A stretch of DNA of 64,000 nucleotides from Desulfosporosinus nitroreducens. GTDB lineage: Bacteria > Bacillota > Desulfitobacteriia > Desulfitobacteriales > Desulfitobacteriaceae. The stretch is from NCBI RefSeq assembly GCF_023897015.1, contig NZ_JAMHFY010000006.1, positions 184,469 to 248,468 on the forward strand. Direction: 5' to 3'. Shown here piece by piece: positions 57,203 to 64,000 of this stretch (its first letter is position 1; every line of letters begins with the position of its first letter). The notes under the pieces were generated by a model, which saw only the letters and a program-made list of their open reading frames with translations, was not told the DNA's origin and made no database searches. The position numbers were made by a program, and so were the translations under genes.

Positions 57203-59476
57203 GTGGACGAACGTGCGTTGGCAAAGTCTAATCCCAAAGAGGATATCCAGACACATACCGATAAATTACTGAAAAACTTCGATTTATTACGAAATCTATA
57301 TCCCGATCGGCTTTCAGATCGAGATTGGGAGTTGCTACGTTGGGCTTGTGTTTATCACGATTTAGGGAAATTAAATTCTAAGTTTCAAGAACGAATTAAA
57401 ACTGGAAAGCGTTTTCCAAATGAAGTCCCTCATGGCCTTTTGAGTCTAGCCTTTATTGACTACAATTCGCTAAAAAAAGTGTATGACAGAAATGACCTTA
57501 AGCTTTTGTTTCAGGCTGTGGCTTATCACCATGATCGGAAAATGCCGTTCCAGAATTCTGATATTGAAGAGGAATTCCCAGGACTACGTGCTCCTTCTGA
57601 ACTGTTTGAATACGATAAGTTGCCAAAAAAAATATTTATAGCCGAGTACATCGATCAGCGTTATTTCAGTATAAACGAACGATTTTATGAGGAGCAGGGG
57701 GACTTGTTTTTTCGCTTTATCATGCTTGAGGGATTGCTGAACCGTCTGGATTATGCTGCGAGTGCACATATTCCGATTGAGAATCGCAATGATTTCCTCA
57801 AGGCAGCTATGGATGGGTTGATGGGACGGTGGATAAAGAGCGATAAAAAAGCACGTTGGAATGAGTTGCAGGATTATATGCAAAATAGTGCGGACAAGAA
57901 TGTCATTGTGATTGCTCAAACTGGAATGGGTAAGACGGAGGCAGGCCTTTTATGGCTCGGGAATGACAAAGGATTCTTTACTCTACCACTTAAAAGTGCC
58001 ATCAATGCGATTTATAATCGTATAACAACAGATATTGTGTTGGAGGATAAGGAAGAACGGGTTGGAATGCTTCATTCAGACACGTTTATTCGCTATCTTG
58101 AGCAAAGTGAGCTTGGAGATAAAGAAGAACAGAATGATAAAAAAGAGGACCTATCGCTAGATATCTATTACACGAAAACAAGACAACTTTCGTTGCCACT
58201 GACCATTTGTACTCTAGATCAACTATTTAGCTTTGTTTTTCGTTATAGGGGATTTGAACAGAAATTGGCGACATTATCTTATGCAAAAGTAATTATCGAT
58301 GAGGTACAGATGTACTCTCCCGAATTAATGGCTTATCTAGCTCTTGGGTTGAATTATATTACAAGCATGGGCGGCAAGTTTGCCATCTTAACGGCTACAT
58401 TGCCAACCTTTTTTATTGATTTGCTACGAGGGCAAAAAATTCAATTTGAAACTCCTCGGGTTTTTACAGACCATCGTCTTCGTCATAGCTTAAAAGTGTT
58501 GAATAAGGATATCAATACTGAAGATATTGTCAGTTTTAGCCGTCAATACGGTGGTAAGAAACTATTAGTGATTTGTAATACTGTAAAAAGTGCGGTTAAT
58601 TTGTATCACCAGCTTAAAGAGGAAATAGGTGATGAGAAACAGTCAGTGCATCTTCTCCATAGCTGTTTTACTCAAGCGGATAGAGCACACAAAGAAAAGC
58701 ATATTTTGAAAATGGGGCAAAGAGAGAGTACAGAAAGTGGTATATGGATTTCAACCCAAATCGTGGAGGCTTCTCTGGATATCGATTTTGACCTTTTATT
58801 TACAGAGTTATCCGACTTAAATGGCTTGTTCCAACGGATGGGAAGATGTTATAGGAAACGGAAGTTGGACCTCCCCTACAACTGTTTTGTATTTACTGGC
58901 GGCGACAAACGTTGTAGCGGGGTAGGTGTGTTTATTGATAAGGAAATTCACAGACTTTCCAAGGAGGCGCTGTCTTGTGTTGACGGTGTAATTGGAGAAG
59001 AACGGAAAGTGGCTATGGTGGAAGAACTTTACACTAAGAAAAACTTGCCAGAGTACTATGTCGCTATGACGGATCTTATTCGTTATGTGCAAAGCTATCA
59101 AGCTTATGAACTTAATAAAAAAGAGGCGAGTGAGAGATTCCGCTACATCGACACAGTCAGCGTGATTCCACGCGAGGTTTTTGAAGAACATAAAGAGGAC
59201 ATCAACGCTGCCATTAATGAATTGAAAAAAGTCTACAGCGGAGTAGATAAAAGCCAAGTTAAAACACTTAAAGCAAAAGCACGGAGTAGGATTTCTGCCC
59301 AAACTGTGACTATTTCCTCATACTTAGCAAGGAATATCGAAATAATGCCACAAATAATTAATGATTATGAAAAAATCCTCATTGCTGAATGTGGATACAA
59401 CAGCGAAGAGGGGATTATCAGACCTGTGTTAAAGCCGAAGGCAGAACTTGAGGATTTTTCAGCCCATTCTTTCTAA
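57203..59476 (+). CDS. cas3: Cas3 nuclease-helicase (HD plus DExH)
   Basis: 757 residues from the GTG at 57203, set by AGGAGG 6 nt upstream; an earlier in-frame ATG lies inside cas5. The N-terminal HD nuclease shows HTDKLLKNFDLL, CVYHDLGKLNSKFQ near residue 50, VPHGLLSLAF and AYHHDRK near 110. The helicase shows Walker A AQTGMGKTEAGLLWL near 250, motif II VIIDEVQMYSPEL near 375, motif III LTATLPTFF and motif VI LFQRMGRCYRKR near 545. Cas3 is recruited to target-bound Cascade and unwinds and degrades the foreign DNA. All motifs are intact. Confidence 0.95.
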   Translation: MDERALAKSNPKEDIQTHTDKLLKNFDLLRNLYPDRLSDRDWELLRWACVYHDLGKLNSKFQERIKTGKRFPNEVPHGLLSLAFIDYNSLKKVYDRNDLKLLFQAVAYHHDRKMPFQNSDIEEEFPGLRAPSELFEYDKLPKKIFIAEYIDQRYFSINERFYEEQGDLFFRFIMLEGLLNRLDYAASAHIPIENRNDFLKAAMDGLMGRWIKSDKKARWNELQDYMQNSADKNVIVIAQTGMGKTEAGLLWLGNDKGFFTLPLKSAINAIYNRITTDIVLEDKEERVGMLHSDTFIRYLEQSELGDKEEQNDKKEDLSLDIYYTKTRQLSLPLTICTLDQLFSFVFRYRGFEQKLATLSYAKVIIDEVQMYSPELMAYLALGLNYITSMGGKFAILTATLPTFFIDLLRGQKIQFETPRVFTDHRLRHSLKVLNKDINTEDIVSFSRQYGGKKLLVICNTVKSAVNLYHQLKEEIGDEKQSVHLLHSCFTQADRAHKEKHILKMGQRESTESGIWISTQIVEASLDIDFDLLFTELSDLNGLFQRMGRCYRKRKLDLPYNCFVFTGGDKRCSGVGVFIDKEIHRLSKEALSCVDGVIGEERKVAMVEELYTKKNLPEYYVAMTDLIRYVQSYQAYELNKKEASERFRYIDTVSVIPREVFEEHKEDINAAINELKKVYSGVDKSQVKTLKAKARSRISAQTVTISSYLARNIEIMPQIINDYEKILIAECGYNSEEGIIRPVLKPKAELEDFSAHSF

Positions 59477-59513
59477 TTTGAAGGATTCTTCAGAGGATAA
59501 GGAGGCTGGTGTT

Positions 59514-60002
59514 ATGCGTATTACGGGAACGATGTTTTATTATTATTTTGTCTGTGCGCGGAAACTATGGTGCTTTTACAATAACATCAGGTTGGAGAAT
59601 GAAAGTGATAGAGTACTGCTGGGCAAGTTGATTGATGAGACTGCTTATGGGCGAGAGCACAAACATATAATGATCGACGAAACGGTCAATCTGGATTTCA
59701 TCAAGGATTGGAAGGTCTTGCATGAAGTAAAAAAGAGCAAAAGTATAGAAGAGGCATCTATTTGGCAGGTAAAGTATTATTTGTATTTCCTGAATCAAAG
59801 GGGAATTCAAATTGAAAAAGGCATTTTGGACTATCCAAAACTCAAAAAACGTGAGGAGATCTTCTTCCAGGAAGGTGATTCGGAAAAAATCGAAGAGATT
59901 ATATCAGGTATAGAAAGAATCGTTTCTCAGGAAAAGATGCCGCCACTTATAGACTCCAAAATCTGTAAAAACTGCGCTTATTACGAATATTGTTACGTTT
60001 AA
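59514..60002 (+). CDS. cas4: Cas4 exonuclease, RecB-type with iron-sulphur cysteines
   Basis: 162 residues from the ATG at 59514, with AAGGAGG 8 nt upstream; an upstream frame extension lacks a ribosome site. One Cys lies near the N terminus (FVCARKLWCFYN) and three at the end (CKNCAYYEYC), the iron-sulphur pattern of Cas4. The RecB-like nuclease site is spread over GKLIDETAYG, DETVNLDFI and HEVKKSKSIEEASIWQVKYYLYFL (Asp, Glu-x-Lys and Gln-x3-Tyr). Cas4 trims and orients prespacers so that spacers come from PAM-adjacent DNA. Next to cas1 and cas2. Confidence 0.93.
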   Translation: MRITGTMFYYYFVCARKLWCFYNNIRLENESDRVLLGKLIDETAYGREHKHIMIDETVNLDFIKDWKVLHEVKKSKSIEEASIWQVKYYLYFLNQRGIQIEKGILDYPKLKKREEIFFQEGDSEKIEEIISGIERIVSQEKMPPLIDSKICKNCAYYEYCYV

Positions 60003-60013
60003 GGAGGTACAGT

Positions 60014-61006
60014 ATGGCGGAGAGTTTCTATTTGTTTGCAAATGGAGAATTGCATAGGAAAGACAATGTTTTGCGGGTTACCACGCCCGATGGTCGATTT
60101 AAAGATATTAAGGTAGAAATGACACGTGACATTTATGTATTTGGAGAGCTTAGCTTAAATACAAAATGTCTGAACTATGCTGGTCAGTTATCTATGCCTA
60201 TTCATTTTTTCAATTACTACGGCTCATATACTGGAAGTTTTTATCCGAAGGAAGAAAACGTATCCGGCAAATTGCTGATTGAGCAAGTAAATCATTATAC
60301 TGACAAAGATAAGCGGTTGGAAATTGCAAAGGAATTCATTGAGGCGGCAAGTTATAACATTTTACGAAATCTGCGTTATTATAATGGAAGAAACAAAGAC
60401 TTAAAAACTTGTATCGATGATATCAAAGCTTTAAGAAGAGGCATTGCTCGAACGCAGGATGTTAATGAATTGATGGGAGTAGAAGGGAGTATTCGGCGAA
60501 CTTACTATAGTGGATGGAAGGAGATTATCAATCAAGAAATCGATTTTGAAAAAAGGGTTAAACGTCCACCGGATAATATGATCAATGCTCTGATCTCTTT
60601 TGTAAATTCTCTAGTATATGTGACATGTTTAACTGAAATCTATAAAACTCAGTTGCACCCGGCTGTGAGCTACTTGCATAGTGCAGGAGAGAGACGTTTT
60701 TCCCTGTGTTTAGATATTTCGGAAGTGTTTAAACCCCTAATTGCAGATCGTCTGATATTTTCTATGTTAAATAAGAACATGCTGACGGAAAAGGATTTTG
60801 AACGGGGGTCAAACTTCTGTTACCTTAAGGATGCTTCACGTAAGAGGTTGTTGCAGGAATATGACGAAGCTCTGGAGAGGACGATCCAACACAAAGGGCT
60901 GAATAAAAATGTCTCATACCGGCATTTAATTCGTCTGGAATGCTATAAACTAATTAAGCATTTGATGGGAGATAAAAAATATGAAGGCTTTAGTATTTGG
61001 TGGTGA
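60014..61006 (+). CDS. cas1: Cas1 integrase of the adaptation complex
   Basis: 330 residues from the ATG at 60014, placed by AAGGAGG overlapping the cas4 stop. The N-terminal beta domain (SFYLFANGELHRKDN) and the alpha-helical catalytic domain are both present. The metal residues are the Glu in LMGVEGSIRRTYYSGW near residue 158, the His in LHPAVSYLHSAGERRFSL near 222, and the Glu in LDISEVFKPLIADRL near 241. With Cas2 it inserts new spacers at the leader-proximal repeat. Intact, so the array could still grow. Confidence 0.96.
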   Translation: MAESFYLFANGELHRKDNVLRVTTPDGRFKDIKVEMTRDIYVFGELSLNTKCLNYAGQLSMPIHFFNYYGSYTGSFYPKEENVSGKLLIEQVNHYTDKDKRLEIAKEFIEAASYNILRNLRYYNGRNKDLKTCIDDIKALRRGIARTQDVNELMGVEGSIRRTYYSGWKEIINQEIDFEKRVKRPPDNMINALISFVNSLVYVTCLTEIYKTQLHPAVSYLHSAGERRFSLCLDISEVFKPLIADRLIFSMLNKNMLTEKDFERGSNFCYLKDASRKRLLQEYDEALERTIQHKGLNKNVSYRHLIRLECYKLIKHLMGDKKYEGFSIWW

Positions 61007-61008
61007 CG

Positions 61009-61287
61009 ATGTACATTATATTGGTTTATGATATTGAGATGGATGATGGTGGAGCGAAGGCGTCAAGGAGGATTTTCAAAACTAGTAAGAAATATCTAAC
61101 CCATATTCAGAAATCTGTTTTTGAAGGTGAGATTACACCAGCCTTATTAAAAAAGTTGCAAATGGAGTTGTCAAAGTATATTCGTGTGGATAGAGATTCA
61201 GTATTAATATTCAAAAGTAGAGAAGAGCGTTGGCTACAAAAAGAGTTTTGGGGGAAAGAAGATGATAAAACCTCCAATTTCTTTTGA
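61009..61287 (+). CDS. cas2: Cas2
   Basis: 92 residues; the ATG at 61009 follows the cas1 stop by 2 nt and gives the family N terminus MYIILVYDIEM with the conserved Asp. The ferredoxin-like fold continues with RRIFKTSKKYLTHIQKSVFEGEITPALLKKL and ends with DSVLIFKSREERWL. Cas2 dimerises between two Cas1 dimers. It ends the operon; a small GC-rich hairpin follows, then the leader of the array. Confidence 0.95.
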   Translation: MYIILVYDIEMDDGGAKASRRIFKTSKKYLTHIQKSVFEGEITPALLKKLQMELSKYIRVDRDSVLIFKSREERWLQKEFWGKEDDKTSNFF

Positions 61288-61332
61288 GATAGTATTTCTC
61301 TGTCGATTCCCAATGATGCAAATTGACCAGTA

Positions 61333-61352
61333 GGGCGACAAACGCCCAATTT
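61333..61352 (+). terminator. Small terminator-like hairpin after cas2
   Basis: GGGCG (61333-61337) and CGCCC (61343-61347) around ACAAA, followed by AATTT. Short; could also be a leader element of the array. Confidence 0.45.
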
Positions 61353-61375
61353 GCAGTAATCGCTGATATAATCAA

Positions 61376-61405
61376 TTGTTTCTTATCAATAGAATTGAAT
61401 ATAAT
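61376..61405 (+). promoter_or_regulatory. Candidate promoter in the CRISPR leader
   Basis: TTGTTT (61376-61381), 18 nt, perfect TATAAT (61400-61405). The start would be near 61412, about 66 nt before the first repeat. The region 61288-61477 is the leader, between cas2 and the array. Confidence 0.6.
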
Positions 61406-61477
61406 GAGATATGAAAACTTATGGTCGACAGAAATAGATGTAAAATCCTTAGAACTATGCGCTTTCAAGGCCGAAGC

Positions 61478-63678
61478 GTAGTAATCTAACCATGATGGAA
61501 TGTAAATTCAAAGGAAGATATTGAAGTAACTAAGAGGTTGATAGGTAGTAATCTAACCATGATGGAATGTAAATTCGTTAAACTAGCTAAATGATAACTA
61601 GTCGTTGAAGTAGTAATCTAACCATGATGGAATGTAAATAGTAATATTCAGTTTTAATTCTAGAATTCAATCCAGTAGTAATCTAACCATGATGGAATGT
61701 AAATAATTGAGCATTTAAACAAGCTTACAGAGACACGAATAGTAGTAATCTAACCATGATGGAATGTAAATAATGTTGACAATTTTTTTGTTCATCTCTT
61801 GTGCAGTAGTAATCTAACCATGATGGAATGTAAATATGGTTACAGTTCTTGATGCCCCATCAAGTATGGCCGTAGTAATCTAACCATGATGGAATGTAAA
61901 TAGTAAAGCAATAGTCAATATAGTTTCAGAAATTGAGTAGTAATCTAACCATGATGGAATGTAAATCTTTTGAAGCTGTATACAATCTAGGAAAAGGGAA
62001 AAGTAGTAATCTAACCATGATGGAATGTAAATATACCCCCTTAAAAACACCAACAACTAAAACCCTGTAGTAATCTAACCATGATGGAATGTAAATATTT
62101 TATTTTTAGTTGACGCGATTATATTTCTTCACCGTAGTAATCTAACCATGATGGAATGTAAATTCTTATATGCTTAATGATAAGCGTTCTCCAGGACTGT
62201 AGTAATCTAACCATGATGGAATGTAAATTCACATCACCCGGAGCATAAGATCCGTTTTTAGGACGTAGTAATCTAACCATGATGGAATGTAAATATAAAT
62301 AGCGTCAGCAGTAAAAAACATATTTGTTGGTAGTAATCTAACCATGATGGAATGTAAATTCCGTTACCTCGCCCCACTCTGTACCATCTGCTGTCGTAGT
62401 AATCTAACCATGATGGAATGTAAATTGATAGTCCGCCTTTTTCGCCGTTCATTCCATCATTGTAGTAATCTAACCATGATGGAATGTAAATCTACCCATA
62501 TAGATCTCTTCGTAGTATTCAAGTACCAACTCAGTAGTAATCTAACCATGATGGAATGTAAATATAGTTAGACGGTCCAACATCGACTTTGCATTGAGTA
62601 GTAATCTAACCATGATGGAATGTAAATCCATTTGAACTATAATATAAAGCAGAGCCTTGCCATGTAGTAATCTAACCATGATGGAATGTAAATAACATGA
62701 CGTTACCGCCATCCACTAACTCTGTTTTGGTAGTAATCTAACCATGATGGAATGTAAATCTCATCCATAATGCTACTGGTCTGTTGCTGTGCTGTGTAGT
62801 AATCTAACCATGATGGAATGTAAATCCATCCAAACGCACCTACATCTACAGGTGTAGAATGTAGTAATCTAACCATGATGGAATGTAAATTTGTTATTAC
62901 CTCTTTCTATGGTATTCTAAAGGCAGTAGTAATCTAACCATGATGGAATGTAAATTACATGCGGCACAGTCTGTCCATCCGTTAGGGCATTGTAGTAATC
63001 TAACCATGATGGAATGTAAATTACCTCTTTAGGCTTGCGATTCTTTAGCCAAAAGATTTGTAGTAATCTAACCATGATGGAATGTAAATCTGTCTAAAGC
63101 TGTTGCTGTTATGATTAATGGATCGTAGTAATCTAACCATGATGGAATGTAAATTAGTAAAGCGGTATGACCTCCAATTGTAGCAATACGTAGTAATCTA
63201 ACCATGATGGAATGTAAATATATATCCGTCCCGTGACTTCATGGCCGGAATATCCGTAGTAATCTAACCATGATGGAATGTAAATCCAACCACTGTAATA
63301 ATTCTGAAGCACTCCATAGGGTAGTAATCTAACCATGATGGAATGTAAATAAATCTAAGTTAAAGCATAGATAACGATCACCAGAGTAGTAATCTAACCA
63401 TGATGGAATGTAAATCGCTCTACAAGGGCCATCCTAAATCCTCTACGCACGTAGTAATCTAACCATGATGGAATGTAAATACAGTAGAATCGTGCACCAT
63501 GAAAGTCCTAGAAGAGTAGTAATCTAACCATGATGGAATGTAAAGACTATCGCTCCAAACGCTCCGCACATAATGCCAACTAGTAGTAATCTAACCATGA
63601 TGGAATGTAAAGTACATAGATAACATAGCAATAAATGATATTGGCTTCGTAGTAATTTAACCATAGTGGAATATAAAG
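61478..63678 (+). CRISPR. CRISPR array: 34 repeats of 30 bp, 33 spacers (type I-B)
   Basis: The repeat begins GTAGTAATCTAACC and ends GGAATGTAAAT, with a small CCAT/ATGG stem in the middle; cutting would leave the 8-nt handle ATGTAAAT. Repeats 1-31 are identical by eye. Repeats 32 and 33 end in G instead of T and repeat 34 (63649-63678) differs at several positions, so the right end is the old, leader-distal end and the cas2 side is the leader. Spacers are 34-38 nt, mostly 35-36, with one of 42 nt (62492-62533). No two spacers look alike. Transcription would run on the plus strand, from the leader promoter. Confidence 0.99.
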
Positions 63679-64000
63679 TTATTAGGTTTCCTGTTGTATC
63701 ACGAATTAAAGAAACAAGGGTATGTAGAAATACGCGAGCAAGGAAAGAAGTGATCTGGAAAGTAGCTTGCATATTAATGTTATGGATAATTTTTCAACCA
63801 TGCAAAAAGCAATGAGGTAGTAGAAGGAAGTTCAGATGATTATTTTGTCAGTGTTAAGATCTAATTCTCAAGGTTGTCGAAGTCAGTTCAGTTTTTATCT
63901 ATTGACCAAGATATTCATAAGATTATAATGGTCTAGGAAAACTCGACAAGATTTCTTGAAAAGATAATGAACCTGATATAATAAAACCACTAAAGAAAGC
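63679..64000. other. Region after the CRISPR array
   Basis: 322 bp without a supported gene. A plus-strand frame just after the last repeat reads LLGFLLYHELKKQGYVEIRE and stops at about 63750 without a start; it may be a gene relic or chance. No further repeat-like sequence was found. Confidence 0.4.

Noticed and set aside
58817..59302. A 161-codon frame antisense to cas3
   Set aside because: Overlaps intact helicase motifs of cas3; no independent coding signal.
62344..62571. A 75-codon open frame inside the CRISPR array, and similar minus-strand frames at 63154-63336 and 63524-63772
   Set aside because: They consist of translated repeats and spacers (repeating SNLTMMECK or mirrored equivalents) and have no ribosome site.

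Overview
The window looks like the chromosome of a low-to-mid GC endospore-forming Clostridia, closest in gene content to the Desulfitobacterium/Desulfosporosinus group. The signs are a rapZ-yvcK-whiA-rpoN block, an anaerobic glpABC glycerol-3-phosphate dehydrogenase, many TTG/GTG starts behind strong purine-rich ribosome sites, an extended two-domain-plus-PEP-domain pyruvate kinase, and an ssrA proteolysis tag ending NYALAA. This assignment is inference from gene content; no 16S is present.

Positions 1-40540 are ordinary core chromosome, almost all on the plus strand. In order: the end of a ctpA-type protease; a P-loop protein, an HDOD protein and a sugar-binding-like lipoprotein; uvrB-uvrA; a Cof phosphatase; an FMN hydroxy-acid oxidase-like enzyme; a polysaccharide deacetylase; a B12-binding radical SAM protein with a solute-binding lipoprotein, preceded by a textbook sigma-54 promoter and a candidate structured RNA; rapZ-yvcK-whiA; rpoN; a glycerol module (glpF, glpK, glpA, glpB, glpC); then gap, glpP, pyk, pgk, tpiA, gpmI, eno, secG. 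Glycerol is thus taken up, phosphorylated, oxidised to dihydroxyacetone phosphate and fed into lower glycolysis from one continuous stretch. No cggR is present; the GlpP-type antiterminator is the only recognisable local regulator. An esterase, an HD hydrolase, smpB and ssrA (tmRNA) close the region.

Positions 40468-52900 are accessory DNA. A large serine recombinase gene runs into the 3' end of ssrA, marking an insertion junction, and is followed by a dGTPase and an ImmA/IrrE-like gene as a likely three-gene operon. Beyond lies a graveyard: fragments of a Sel1-repeat protein, a resolvase, an ABC ATPase, a CWB2 wall protein and two related tyrosine recombinases, mixed with a few intact small genes and several duplicated short repeats.

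Positions 52970-63680 hold a complete type I-B (Cst/Tneap-type) CRISPR-Cas locus: cas6, cas8 (cst1), cas7 (cst2), cas5, cas3, cas4, cas1, cas2, then an array of 34 repeats and 33 spacers on the same strand. The most interesting feature is in the short leader before cas6. Between a near-consensus promoter and the cas6 start lie two degenerate CRISPR repeats around a 22-nt spacer-like segment. The first 14 nt of that segment match the minus strand exactly at the transcription start of the same promoter, directly beside a 5'-CCA motif that fits a clostridial type I-B PAM. This has the design of a crRNA-like guide by which the Cas complex would repress its own operon.
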